Shown here: one piece after another, positions 45,216-53,952 of the stretch
How positions within the stretch are numbered: the stretch's first letter is position 1
How the letters are laid out: each line of letters opens with the position of its first letter
DNA from: an uncultured Candidatus Saccharibacteria bacterium
GTDB taxonomy: Bacteria; Patescibacteriota; Saccharimonadia; Saccharimonadales; Saccharimonadaceae
Direction: 5' to 3'
Length of the DNA stretch: 64,000 nucleotides
Assembly: GCA_938041435.1 (NCBI GenBank)
Contig: CALISR010000014.1
Location: forward strand, 97,995 to 161,994
Notes under the pieces: model-generated
What the model was told of the DNA's origin: nothing
The model's database searches: none
What the model saw: only the letters and a program-made list of their open reading frames with translations
Translations under genes and position numbers: made by a program

Positions 45216-45575
45216 TTATATCATGCCAAACACACCAAGTCGGTGCATTGTGACAAGCCCAACACCAGAGACGAATAGGATTGCAAAGGCCGATAACGTC
45301 CAGCAACCAGCTCGGCGCCATCGCCGGCCCTCCGTCGTCTGTGGCTTATAGCGAAACCTCAGAAGGAGCACAAGACCAACGAGCATCGCGATAATAGCAG
45401 CCTCGATCCCCACGCCTACGAGATCAATTCCATACCGACCGCTCGACCCAACCTGAACAATCCCCGGTGTGTTCTCACTTGAGCAAGGATTTTCCTCATG
45501 CACAGGACTGATGATTCGCTGATCTATACTTGTATTCCAGTATGATACGTAATCTTTTTTAGGTAGCATGCACAT
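45216..45575 (-). CDS. Small membrane protein, unknown
   Basis: 119 residues with two membrane helices (IDLVGVGIEAAIIAMLVGLV and WTLSAFAILFVSGVGLVTM) separated by a basic loop (KPQTTEGRRWRRAG). The N-terminal 45 residues are polar and would lie outside by the positive-inside rule. The start is supported by AAGGAGAG 6 bases upstream and a TATACT box about 20 bases further. No family recognised. The 190 bases between the rpsI terminator and its stop hold nothing I recognise. Confidence 0.65.
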   Translation of the reverse strand: MCMLPKKDYVSYWNTSIDQRIISPVHEENPCSSENTPGIVQVGSSGRYGIDLVGVGIEAAIIAMLVGLVLLLRFRYKPQTTEGRRWRRAGCWTLSAFAILFVSGVGLVTMHRLGVFGMI

Positions 45576-45663
45576 TGTTTCTCTCCTTGATTACTGGTGT
45601 TTTTAGTATAGCGTATATCGTCATCGCAGTTCAATCAAAAGATGGTACAATAATATACTAAGT

Positions 45664-46455
45664 ATGTACGACAAACTTCACGAACTATTTGGCCTGGCGT
45701 ATCCGCTGCACACCCAGGTGTTTGGCGATTGGCACGACACATCTCGGCCAGTTATTGTGCTTATTCACGGTATTGGGGTAAATCATAATATTTGGCAGGA
45801 TGTACTGAATCAGCTTGGCGACCAGCCGGTCTTGGCGGTCGATTTACTGGGTTTTGGTCAATCGCGCAAGCCTGCCTGGCCCGATTATACCCTGACCGAC
45901 CATGCGCGTGCCCTGCGCAAAACGATTCGCCATGCTGCGCCGCTGCGCCAGGTGATCTTGTGCGGGCATTCACTTGGTACACTAGTCGCAATCGAATACA
46001 CCAAGCTGTTTCCTCGCCGTGTGCAGCAGCTTGTGCTGTGCTCACCACCGATCTATCTACCAAGTGATATTGCTAAGCGCCCACTACGCGAGGCACTACT
46101 CAAGACAATTGGCAAAGGATTTCTTAAGGCGATCAACGCGTCACCAAAGCTCATTGGCGCAGTCAATCAGTACAAGCGGACGCAGAAGAATTTTCATATT
46201 AGCCGTGAAGGGTTTTCGCCATATGCCAAGACAGCGCGCAACAGCATTTTGCTCCAAACCTCGCTCGGTGATGCCTGTAATCTACCGCCGCTACCGATAA
46301 CGATTCTCTACGGCACACTCGATGCAGTGATGATACCAAAGCACTTCAAGGCAATCCAGCGCCGGCGTCGCAATGTCGTGATCGAGACGGCTATCACTGG
46401 CCACGAGATTCGCAAACGCTATGCCAAACTTATTGCCAAACACCTCGAACAATAA
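45664..46455 (+). CDS. Alpha/beta hydrolase
   Basis: 263 residues. IVLIHGIGVNHNIWQDVLNQ (oxyanion HG), VLAVDLLGFGQSRKP, nucleophile elbow LCGHSLGTLVAIEY (GxSxG), the acid in ILYGTLDAVMIP and His in AITGHEIRK give a complete Ser-Asp-His set. No signal peptide. Esterase, lipase or C-C hydrolase activity cannot be told apart. Two -10-like boxes, TACAAT (45646) and TATACT (45654), lie just upstream of the ATG. Confidence 0.88.
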   Translation: MYDKLHELFGLAYPLHTQVFGDWHDTSRPVIVLIHGIGVNHNIWQDVLNQLGDQPVLAVDLLGFGQSRKPAWPDYTLTDHARALRKTIRHAAPLRQVILCGHSLGTLVAIEYTKLFPRRVQQLVLCSPPIYLPSDIAKRPLREALLKTIGKGFLKAINASPKLIGAVNQYKRTQKNFHISREGFSPYAKTARNSILLQTSLGDACNLPPLPITILYGTLDAVMIPKHFKAIQRRRRNVVIETAITGHEIRKRYAKLIAKHLEQ

Positions 46456-46517
46456 GCTCGCTATTCCTATATGGTATGATACAGTGCTGCATACTACTAC
46501 ACCGTTCCTTGATTATA

Positions 46518-46550
46518 ATAAAGCTCCCTTCTACAGTCAGGGAGCTTTAT
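46518..46550. terminator. Bidirectional terminator between hydrolase and GH32 genes
   Basis: Perfect 12-bp stem ATAAAGCTCCCT / AGGGAGCTTTAT with a 9-base loop, serving the converging genes on both sides. Confidence 0.9.
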
Positions 46551-46584
46551 TGTCTGTTAGAGAAGAAGCCCTTCTTGTGTTATA

Positions 46585-48231
46585 TTACCGTGTTTTGTTT
46601 CGGAAGTCACATAGCGTCGCCGATACGCTATTGTCAGTACTTGACTCCACCACAACTTGCATGGTTGGATCACTTGATAGTTTCATCAGCGAATAGATCT
46701 GCCCATCTGGCATAGCAATCTCAAGGCTCCCTTTGTCGGCAACGAGATAGACAAAGTAGCGCTGGCGATTTTGCCAATCATTATATACTGCATACGCCTT
46801 CTCGTACTTATTTTTCGCTTCACCAGTGATCTTCGAGCTATTACGCTTCACTTCGTAGGTGCCAGTCTCGGTGTTAAGGTCAACACTCACGCGACTGTCG
46901 TTTTGATTGATAAAGACCCGAACGTGGCCCTTCGTATTGGCCGTATTGTTTGCAAAGTGAAGGCTAATCTCTTGCGAAGCTTTGCGATTAACTTTGAGTA
47001 ATTCTTTGTGGTAGCCATCAGGTGCAATCTTAGACGTTCGGGCCGATTGCTTTGTGCGGAGGCCGCTGGTGCGCGCATTGTTATTGATCAAGCGCGACCG
47101 CACGACATACTTTCCATCCTTTTGGGTCATCGAGAGGGAATGGGTTGAGCTCATCGAGCCGATATGCTTCGCCTCTTGACCGTCATCCTTCAGAATCTGT
47201 CCTTGTGAGTACTCCCAGTTGCCCATCCAGCCAATACTCTTAACGCGTGTTGGGCTTTCTTGGTAGTAATTAGCACCGTAATAATCCGTTCCGTAGTCAA
47301 GCCGCTCTGGTTGCTGCTCGGCGACAAAGTTACCATTGGCTTCGAGGTGGCCAATCATGTAGTAGCTACCTGTTGTCGAACCATATTGATAGCCATTAGC
47401 TCCAAAAAGCAGAGCGTGCTTGGTAGTCTTTGTTTGTGGATCATAAAAGCTCTTGAGGTTAGGGCACTCGATAAGGCCAAGATCTTTGCCGTCAAGTGTG
47501 CTACTGTTGAGCATGGTTGCGCCCTGGTATTCCCACTTTTTTCCGTCAGTACTTGAGTAGATACCAACCTTATCGCCCTCAGCCAGATACATCATTAGCT
47601 TCTTGGTAGATTCATTGTACCAGACGTGTGGGTCGCGGAAGTTCTGCTCTTTGGACTCTGCCTTCATGACTGGCTGGCTGTGATTATACGGGTGGTAGGT
47701 GCGACCATCATCGAGCGAATATGCCGCATATTGGTGTTGGCCAGTCTCAGTATAGCTCGTAAAGTAGGCAATTATTGCCGTTTTGGGTAAGTCACGGAAA
47801 AATCCATTGCTGTTCTGATACACCGAGCCCGAGGCAACTGCCGACCAGCCGTTGACAAACTTAGGAATCGCCACACCAAGATCTTCAAAGTGCTCCCAAT
47901 CCTTCGTGCGAATATGGTACCACTCAGTGCCATCATTGCTCGACTTGTAGTTTTTGTTGAGCAAGTAGTAAAGGTGATAGTAGTCATCCGTTCCTTTGAA
48001 GATCGTCTGGATGTCATTCATGAAGCCTTTTGGCGTATTGTAGTGGTTTGATTGCTGGAATCCATCAGTATTGGTGTTGGCAGTAATGTTAGATAGATTG
48101 CTATTGCTGAGTTTCTGAGCAGATCGTGCGTGAATATAACTCGACCCCACGCTCAGCAGCGCAAAGCCTGCCACCAGCGCAACAAGAGTGTATTTTGTCG
48201 TATTTTTTTTCGTTTTGATGGTTTTTAGCAT
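46585..48231 (-). CDS. Exported GH32 family fructan hydrolase
   Basis: 548 residues. N-terminal export signal with a hydrophobic core (YTLVALVAGFALLSVGSSYI) and no LPXTG anchor at the end. GH32 catalytic residues are present: nucleophile Asp73 (PKGFMNDIQTIF), transition-state Asp200 (QNFRDPHVWY) and acid/base Glu255 (LIECPNLKSF). The C-terminal part is the GH32 beta-sandwich. The FMNDIQ variant (not WMNDPNG) is like levan/inulin hydrolases of Gram-positive bacteria. It should release fructose or fructo-oligosaccharides outside the cell. SD-like AGGAGCACC lies directly before the ATG. Codon use is somewhat more AT-rich than the housekeeping genes. Confidence 0.9.
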   Translation of the reverse strand: MLKTIKTKKNTTKYTLVALVAGFALLSVGSSYIHARSAQKLSNSNLSNITANTNTDGFQQSNHYNTPKGFMNDIQTIFKGTDDYYHLYYLLNKNYKSSNDGTEWYHIRTKDWEHFEDLGVAIPKFVNGWSAVASGSVYQNSNGFFRDLPKTAIIAYFTSYTETGQHQYAAYSLDDGRTYHPYNHSQPVMKAESKEQNFRDPHVWYNESTKKLMMYLAEGDKVGIYSSTDGKKWEYQGATMLNSSTLDGKDLGLIECPNLKSFYDPQTKTTKHALLFGANGYQYGSTTGSYYMIGHLEANGNFVAEQQPERLDYGTDYYGANYYQESPTRVKSIGWMGNWEYSQGQILKDDGQEAKHIGSMSSTHSLSMTQKDGKYVVRSRLINNNARTSGLRTKQSARTSKIAPDGYHKELLKVNRKASQEISLHFANNTANTKGHVRVFINQNDSRVSVDLNTETGTYEVKRNSSKITGEAKNKYEKAYAVYNDWQNRQRYFVYLVADKGSLEIAMPDGQIYSLMKLSSDPTMQVVVESSTDNSVSATLCDFRNKTR

Positions 48232-48463
48232 GGTGCTCCTTAGATTTTTCTTGACATTAGCAAATCAATACACAGTACATTATGAGTGTCGTTCGTGGCG
48301 TTCTCCCGTCGTCTTTCTTAACTCCTCTCGTCTCGATTGTTCGAAACGAATCCTTACTATCTAGCTAACCAGAAACGCTACGCTATGTCAATGATATCGT
48401 TTCGTATAGTACCTCATATACTGCATGTTCTGACCGCTTATTCAAACTCGCCACCGAAAATGC

Positions 48464-48469
48464 TATACT
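48464..48469 (+). promoter_or_regulatory. -10 box of trpS (leaderless layout)
   Basis: TATACT preceded by TGC (extended -10), 6 bases before the trpS ATG at 48476; +1 would be the A of the start codon. The 230 bases from the GH32 start to here contain no other recognised element. Confidence 0.75.
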
Positions 48470-48475
48470 ACGTAT

Positions 48476-49510
48476 ATGTCCAAAGAAGTTATCCTCACCG
48501 GAATTCGTAGCAATGAAGAGCCAACGCTTGGCAATTATCTTGGTGCTTTTGTGCCAATGGTACAGCTGCAGCAGCGCTACGCTGGGCGCTACCAGCTCAA
48601 TATGTTTGTGCCCGACCTCCACAGCTTTACCACGCCAATTGACCACACGACACTTTACGAGAATACGCTAACAAACCTCAAGTACTTCATTGCAGCAGGG
48701 CTTGACATCACCGACGAGCATACGTTTCTCTACCGGCAGAGCTTCATCCCAGCACACAGTGAACTCACATGGATTTTGGATTGCTTTACTGGCTTTGGCG
48801 AGATGAGCCGCATGACGCAGTTTAAAGAAAAATCAGCTGATACCAACAATAATGTCACCGTTGGGCTCTTTAATTACCCTGTCCTAATGGCAGCTGATAT
48901 CCTTCTTTACAACGCCCGATGGGTACCAGTCGGTGAGGATCAGTTCCAGCACCTGGAGATTACCCGTGATATTGCACTGCGCATGAATCATAAGTTCGGC
49001 GAGCTTTTCACTATTCCAGAGCCAACTGCCAAGCAAACCGCCTTCATCCAGCGCGACACCGGTCTACGCATTCGCAGCCTGACGAACCCAGAAAAGAAGA
49101 TGAGTAAGAGTTCAACCGACCAAAAGTCCAAGATTAACCTTGCTGATACCCCCGCCCAAGCGCGCAAAAAGATCATGGCTGCCACGACAGACTCGCTTGG
49201 TGTTATCAACTTCGACTGGCAACGCCAGCCAGGCATTACGAATCTACTTCAACTGCTTGCAATCTTGACCAATCGCCCGCAAGCCGAGGTGAATGCTGAG
49301 TGGGTAGGGCAGACCCAATATGGTCCACTCAAGCGTGCAGTAGCTGAGGCGGTGGCTGCTTTCCTCACTGATTTTCAAGCGCGGCTCGCAGGCATCTCCG
49401 ACGAGACACTGCTTGCTACTCTCGAGCGCTCTGAGCGAGCAATGAATGAGGTCGCTAGCATCACGCTCCTCCGCGTACAAAAGGCGGTTGGCTTGCGGAG
49501 TACATCATGA
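48476..49510 (+). CDS. trpS: Tryptophanyl-tRNA synthetase
   Basis: 344 residues, class I. The HIGH-type motif is PTLGNYLGAFVPM, followed by MFVPDLHSFTTP, MAADILLYNARWVPVGEDQF and the KMSKS loop in NPEKKMSKSSTDQKSKI. The substrate tRNA-Trp gene is 8 kb away at 57522-57596. The RluA-type gene begins 25 bases downstream. Confidence 0.96.
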   Translation: MSKEVILTGIRSNEEPTLGNYLGAFVPMVQLQQRYAGRYQLNMFVPDLHSFTTPIDHTTLYENTLTNLKYFIAAGLDITDEHTFLYRQSFIPAHSELTWILDCFTGFGEMSRMTQFKEKSADTNNNVTVGLFNYPVLMAADILLYNARWVPVGEDQFQHLEITRDIALRMNHKFGELFTIPEPTAKQTAFIQRDTGLRIRSLTNPEKKMSKSSTDQKSKINLADTPAQARKKIMAATTDSLGVINFDWQRQPGITNLLQLLAILTNRPQAEVNAEWVGQTQYGPLKRAVAEAVAAFLTDFQARLAGISDETLLATLERSERAMNEVASITLLRVQKAVGLRSTS

Positions 49511-49535
49511 GTATAGTGCGAGATGGAGTCATTGT

Positions 49536-50714
49536 ATGAAAATCACATCAAGCGACCTCCTTGCTATCTTACGGCAGTTTCGTCAAGCAACTGACGATAA
49601 TGTCCCGCGTCACATCGACCAAATCGCCAGTAGCCACCCACAGCCTATCAACCAGCTGGTGCGTTTTCGCTTCGACCGCCGGCAGTACTTTTTGCTCATC
49701 GACGACACAGCGGAGGATCATACACCCTACATCATGCAGCAGATCTACACCGCAAAAAGTGACGCAACAGGGGAGATTCTCCCCAACCCACTCAGTGACA
49801 TCGCGACCTACGGCCTGCCGTTCAAGGGTAAGGACGTCTACCTTTTTCAGCAGCAGCGCACCACCCAGCGCCTTGATAGCCTGCTTGCAACGCGCCATCC
49901 CGAGACCAGTCGCTCCACTTGGCAAAAACACATCAAGGCTGGCCACGTCGCTGTCAACGATAGAGTCGTCTGTCAGCCACGCCAATTGGTCGCAGAGACC
50001 GATAGTATCGCCATCAACCTACCTGATATGGCCGACCATAGCGACAAAACCCTCCCGATCCTCTACATCGATGATGACGTGATTGTTATCAATAAGCCAG
50101 CTGGTATCCTGACGCATAGTAAGGGTGCACTCAATGATGAGTTTACGGTAGCGGACTTTTTTCGGCGTTATACATCGGTTGGACTGGAGACAAATCGGCC
50201 GGGGATTGTCCATCGGCTCGACCGCGACACCAGCGGGGTAATGATTGGTGCACGTACGCCTGAGGCCTTCCAGCGGCTTAAGAAGCAATTTGCCGAGCGC
50301 CACGCTAAGAAGACATATCTAGCAGTTGTGGCAGGGCAACCCCGTCAGCAGCAAGCCAAGATCGATGTCCCGCTGGGGCGCAACCCGGCCGCACCAAGCA
50401 CCTTTCGAGCTGATCCACGCGGCAAATCTGCCCAAACAATCTACAAAGTACTCGCCACGCAGCCCAGTATGAGCCTGCTCGTTCTGCGCCCCCGCACTGG
50501 CCGAACACATCAGCTGCGTGTCCATCTGGCATATATTGGCGCACCAATTGTTGGTGATCGCGTCTATGGGTCGGCAGGGGAGCGCCTCCTTCTGCACGCC
50601 TACCAGCTCGAAATCACGACTCGTGCTGGCCTGCGCCAGACGTTTGTTGCACCACCGCCAACAGCCTTTATAGCACTCTTTCCTGAGGGAGCCGATGTCA
50701 TCGCTCGTTTATAA
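49536..50714 (+). CDS. RluA-family pseudouridine synthase with an N-terminal extension
   Basis: 392 residues from the ATG at 49536 (GGAG about 10 bases upstream). The catalytic Asp is in GIVHRLDRDTSGVM (about residue 228), with KTYLAVVAGQP and RTGRTHQLRVHLAYIGAPIV (RluA strings). An S4-like domain (QRLDSLLATRHPETS, KAGHVAVNDRVV) precedes it. Before that lie about 105 extra residues (RFRFDRRQYFLLIDDTAEDH, GLPFKGKDVYLFQQQ) that are not part of standard RluA/C/D. It overlaps the next gene by 20 bases. Modifies rRNA or tRNA uridines; target unknown. Confidence 0.9.
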   Translation: MKITSSDLLAILRQFRQATDDNVPRHIDQIASSHPQPINQLVRFRFDRRQYFLLIDDTAEDHTPYIMQQIYTAKSDATGEILPNPLSDIATYGLPFKGKDVYLFQQQRTTQRLDSLLATRHPETSRSTWQKHIKAGHVAVNDRVVCQPRQLVAETDSIAINLPDMADHSDKTLPILYIDDDVIVINKPAGILTHSKGALNDEFTVADFFRRYTSVGLETNRPGIVHRLDRDTSGVMIGARTPEAFQRLKKQFAERHAKKTYLAVVAGQPRQQQAKIDVPLGRNPAAPSTFRADPRGKSAQTIYKVLATQPSMSLLVLRPRTGRTHQLRVHLAYIGAPIVGDRVYGSAGERLLLHAYQLEITTRAGLRQTFVAPPPTAFIALFPEGADVIARL

Positions 50715-51522
50715 CCCCCGCACCGAGCAGCGTCTTGCCCAGCTAGCGCAGCAGCCACCACAGTCATTGCTTCTTGTTGGTGCGCCTGGGCTTGGGCTTA
50801 TGACCGCGGCACGGCAGGTTGCGAGCCGCACCGCACTTATCCTCCGGCCTCATACCAGCCAGGGCCATGATGACCAGCAACGTGGGGCAATTCGTGTTGA
50901 TGACATCCGCTCGCTTCACACACTCACCCAGGGCAAAGCAACAGCTCGGCAATTTGTCATTATCGATGATGCCGACCGGATGACACCTGCCGCCCAAAAT
51001 GCCTTCCTTAAGCTCCTCGAAGAGCCGCCCCACGCGCTTCATCTCGTCCTCACCAGCCATCGACCCCAACGCTTGCTGGCAACAATTCGCTCACGCGTCC
51101 AAACCGTCCACATTATTCCACCTCAGCGAGCTCAAACAGCCAATCAGCTTGATCAACTTGGCATTAGTGATCCGACGCGCCGCGCTCAGCTACAGTTTAT
51201 TGCGCAGCAGCAACCTGCAACGATCGCACGCTTGGCTGCTAATGATGAGGAGTTTCGCACTATTGCTCTGGCAATGACCGACGCGCGTCAGTATATCACT
51301 GGTGCTACCCGTCAACGCATCGTGATTGGGCAGCGCTATAGCCACGATCGAGCTCGGGCATTGCTCTTACTTGAGTGCGTGTTGCACATTATATGGCATA
51401 CACTTCGGACGCAACCATCGCAGCAGCTGCTTACCCAGGCAGAACATATCGCACGCGCACACGAGCGCATTACTGCCAATGCCAGCGTGCGGATTCAGCT
51501 ACTGGCATGTGGTATACTATAA
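50695..51522 (+). CDS. DNA polymerase III delta-prime-like clamp-loader subunit
   Basis: 275 residues, AAA+ fold. VGAPGLGLMTAARQV is a P-loop without the catalytic Lys, typical of delta-prime, which does not hydrolyse ATP. RGAIRVDDIRSL, FVIIDDADRMTPAAQNAFLK, LLEEPPHALHLVLTSHRP and LLATIRSRVQTVHI (SRC-like arginine finger position) complete the pattern. The C-terminal collar domain is short. Starts inside the last 20 bases of the RluA-type gene. Acts in loading the sliding clamp. Confidence 0.85.
   Translation: MSSLVYNPRTEQRLAQLAQQPPQSLLLVGAPGLGLMTAARQVASRTALILRPHTSQGHDDQQRGAIRVDDIRSLHTLTQGKATARQFVIIDDADRMTPAAQNAFLKLLEEPPHALHLVLTSHRPQRLLATIRSRVQTVHIIPPQRAQTANQLDQLGISDPTRRAQLQFIAQQQPATIARLAANDEEFRTIALAMTDARQYITGATRQRIVIGQRYSHDRARALLLLECVLHIIWHTLRTQPSQQLLTQAEHIARAHERITANASVRIQLLACGIL
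51513..51518 (+). promoter_or_regulatory. -10 box of TPR gene inside the end of holB-like gene
   Basis: TATACT, 6 bases before the ATG at 51525 and overlapping the last codons of the clamp-loader gene. Leaderless layout even though the gene follows directly in an operon-like position. Confidence 0.7.
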
Positions 51523-51524
51523 CT

Positions 51525-52418
51525 ATGTATGGATTATTATTGGTAGCCTGCGCTGGTGCCTTTGCCTTGTGGCAGCAGCAATCAGTTGCCGAGACCACTT
51601 CACAATTGCCAATGCGCCTCTCGGGTAAGCTTGATCGCCTGTGGGAGGTAGCTCAGGAGTCACTCCGCGATCGACGCTATCTCCGTGCCGAGAAGGCACT
51701 GCTCACGATTCTGCGGGTAGATGAGCGTAATGCAACCGCGTATAACCGCCTCGGTATTTTATACGCTAAGCAGAAGGCATTTGATGACGCGATTGAGTGT
51801 TTTGAGATCGCTCAAAGCCTCGAGCCAAGCGCTTCGAGCTTGCATAACGTTGGCCTCATCTATTACGAAACCAAGCGCTACGACAAAGCTGCTCTCGCCT
51901 TTGAACAAGCACTGGCAATGGAGGACAAGCTCGCTGCCAGACATATTGCCTATGCTAAGGTGCAGGAAAAGCTCGGTCATAGTAAGAAAATGTTAGAGTC
52001 ACTTGAGCGAGCTGCCAAGCTAGAGCCTGGTACCCAAACATATCAGCTCCTGGCCGAAGGTTACGAACGAGCTGGCGACCACAAAAAAGCTCAGCGCATT
52101 CGGACCAAGATGCAGCCCCAGCCTACCTCTGCGCAATCACCGCAGCAGCAGCACCGAGCACAACCAGAGCCTCGCCAGCAACCCCAGCAACGCATTACTG
52201 TGCCGTCTCAGCAGGTAGAACACCAACCTTCAACGGCGTATTACCATCCACCGGCTGCATTGCCTGCTCCAGCAGCGCCAGCGTATACTCAAGCACCTCC
52301 GCAGCCGCAGCCAAATGCCGCATATAGTCGACAGTCCGTTGCTGTTCATCCACCAGCACGAGCCCCAATGCCCGCCAATCGCATCCAGCGCAGCACGCCA
52401 CGCCGCATTACGATGTAG
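51525..52418 (+). CDS. TPR-repeat protein with proline/glutamine-rich tail
   Basis: 297 residues. A short N-terminal hydrophobic segment (YGLLLVACAGAFALW) suggests a membrane anchor. About four TPR units follow (residues 45-185): ATAYNRLGILYAKQKAFDDA, SLHNVGLIYYETKRYDKAAL, and a third ending KLEPGTQTYQLLAEGYERAG. The last 110 residues are low-complexity P/Q/A. Scaffold role is likely; partner unknown. ATG at 51525 preferred over the upstream frame because of the -10 box at 51513. Confidence 0.82.
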   Translation: MYGLLLVACAGAFALWQQQSVAETTSQLPMRLSGKLDRLWEVAQESLRDRRYLRAEKALLTILRVDERNATAYNRLGILYAKQKAFDDAIECFEIAQSLEPSASSLHNVGLIYYETKRYDKAALAFEQALAMEDKLAARHIAYAKVQEKLGHSKKMLESLERAAKLEPGTQTYQLLAEGYERAGDHKKAQRIRTKMQPQPTSAQSPQQQHRAQPEPRQQPQQRITVPSQQVEHQPSTAYYHPPAALPAPAAPAYTQAPPQPQPNAAYSRQSVAVHPPARAPMPANRIQRSTPRRITM

Positions 52419-52455
52419 CGCCAGCGGTATAAGGTAGATAAAGGCTAAGTACAAT

Positions 52456-52486
52456 AATAAGGCAGCAGTATGTATGCTGCCTTATT
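52456..52486 (+). terminator. Terminator of the TPR gene
   Basis: Perfect 12-bp stem AATAAGGCAGCA / TGCTGCCTTATT with a 7-base loop, 38 bases after the stop. Confidence 0.88.
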
Positions 52487-52692
52487 TACATTCTCAGGGC
52501 GGGGGTTCTCGCTGCGTAAGCCTGATATATCACTATCCTCACTACACATACACAGAATTACCACACTTCCAACATTATTCTTTGTGCGTCCATGCAGAGA
52601 GTAGGGAATATGTCCTCACCAATTACAGCTACTACGTAATTGCAAAAAACAAAAAAGACCTCCTCCTTAAGAAAGTCTTCGCTATATACGTA

Positions 52693-52769
52693 TGGAGCCG
52701 CTTTACGGATTCGAACCGTAGACCTACTGTTTACAAAACAGTTGCTCTGACCAGCTGAGCTAAAGCGGC
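52693..52769 (-). tRNA. tRNA-Thr (anticodon TGT)
   Basis: Minus strand GCCGCTT ... AAGCGGC acceptor (perfect), D-arm GCTCAGCTGGTCAGAGC, anticodon loop TTTGTAA giving TGT, T-arm ACGGTTCGAATCCGT and encoded TCCA end. 77 nt. Confidence 0.97.
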
Positions 52770-52774
52770 AGAAA

Positions 52775-52859
52775 TGGTACCGGAGGTAGGACTCGAACCT
52801 ACGAAGCTAAAAAGCGGGAGATTTACAGTCTCCTGTCATTGCCACTAGACGACTCCGGC
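52775..52859 (-). tRNA. tRNA-Tyr (anticodon GTA)
   Basis: Minus strand GCCGGAG ... CTCCGGT acceptor with one G-U pair, anticodon loop CTGTAAA giving GTA, long class II variable arm, GTAGGTTCGAGTCCTAC T-arm, encoded ACCA. It lies 5 bases from tRNA-Thr, so both are processed from one transcript. Confidence 0.96.
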
Positions 52860-52999
52860 AAATAAAATGAACTAACTGTGAATTAGTATAGCAAATTTTT
52901 TGCCAATGTCAAAGTGCGAAAAACACAAATCATACAATCTCTTACAATTATGCAGCGTACCTCTGTTAATAAAAGGACTTTTGCGATATACTGCACTCT

Positions 53000-53737
53000 A
53001 TGACAAAAAAGTATTTCGATCATATTCTTATTGCTGCTACGCTCGATAGGCCGCCACAGGCTCGTCACGTACGAGAAGATTACCAGCCAACCGAGTGGCC
53101 AATATCAGAGGAAGAGCTCCACAGGCATCCTCTTATACCACTTTTTCCATCCCTTGTTGTGCGAAAGGATAGCGAGGTAGACACTAAACGGCGCGACAAA
53201 ATAGCCAACCACGTCGAGCAACTTGCCCGCGACCTCACACCATTTACCGTGCAATGGGGTCGCGAGATAGGGATGAGCGGGTCTGCAAAAAGCCCTCTCC
53301 ATGCCAAAGAAATCACTCATGGCCGTGATAAAATCCTCGCTATCCGCAATGCACTTGGTTGTCTAGCTATGGAGTTGGAAATACTCCACAATGCGCCCAG
53401 CTCACTGCTATACGCTCAGTATAAGCCAGATAACTCACTAATGTCGTCCACCATAAGGGAAGAGCAAATCGACTTTATTAGCATATTTACTACTCGCTCC
53501 TATAATAGATCGAATTCTCTCGGTGGTAGGCCTCGGTCAATCACACGGTGTGACTATCCACTTGGCCTATACTGCACTCCACGATCATCAATTGAGTCTT
53601 ATAGAGACGACTATCCAATAACTACAGCGGCAGCTTATGGCTTAGCCGAAGTTACACCTCCACAGCGAGGCCGTCACCAAGCACCAACCCCAACGGGTCG
53701 TGTCTATCGGCTACCACGTCACTGCCGGCCGGTCTAA
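53000..53737 (+). CDS. Hypothetical protein
   Basis: 245 residues, soluble, no recognised domain. The start is set by TATACT at 52987-52992, 7 bases before the ATG. The middle part (TPFTVQWGREIGMSG, ILAIRNALGCLAMELEIL) looks like folded protein, while the last 35 residues are P/R-rich. In the +1 frame the DNA over 53697-53790 encodes VVSIGYHVTAGRSKLVSDG, which reads more like folded protein than the in-frame tail, so a frameshift near 53640-53700 is possible. The +1 frame has no stop before the downstream tRNA, which weakens this idea. Confidence 0.55.
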   Translation: MTKKYFDHILIAATLDRPPQARHVREDYQPTEWPISEEELHRHPLIPLFPSLVVRKDSEVDTKRRDKIANHVEQLARDLTPFTVQWGREIGMSGSAKSPLHAKEITHGRDKILAIRNALGCLAMELEILHNAPSSLLYAQYKPDNSLMSSTIREEQIDFISIFTTRSYNRSNSLGGRPRSITRCDYPLGLYCTPRSSIESYRDDYPITTAAAYGLAEVTPPQRGRHQAPTPTGRVYRLPRHCRPV

Positions 53738-53838
53738 ACTCGTTTCTGATGGTACTCGGCAAGGAAGGGGGCTTCTCGCCATATATTTCAGCGAGCGAAA
53801 AAACGTCCTCACTATCCTCACTACCAGTCAACAACAAA

Positions 53839-53862
53839 GATCACCCCAGCAATGGGGTGATC
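53839..53862. terminator. Palindromic terminator
   Basis: GATCACCCCA-gcaa-TGGGGTGATC, perfect 10-bp stem, 14 bases past the 3' end of tRNA-Thr on the minus strand and 100 bases after the 53000-53737 gene; T-rich on the minus strand side. Confidence 0.8.
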
Positions 53863-53876
53863 AACAAATTCAGCCA

Positions 53877-53952
53877 TGGAGCCACGATCGGGGCTTGAAC
53901 CCGAGACCTCATCCTTACCATGGATGCGCTCTACCAACTGAGCTATCGCGGC
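53877..53952 (-). tRNA. tRNA-Thr (anticodon GGT)
   Basis: Minus strand GCCGCGA ... TCGTGGC acceptor, D-arm GCTCAGTTGGTAGAGC, anticodon loop ATGGTAA giving GGT, T-arm TCGGGTTCAAGCCCCGA, encoded TCCA. 76 nt. Confidence 0.97.

Noticed and set aside
48232..48463. Possible LacI-type operator halves (GTTTCG, CGAAAC) upstream of the GH32 gene
   Set aside because: The halves do not form a clear symmetric site at usual spacing; no regulator gene is adjacent.
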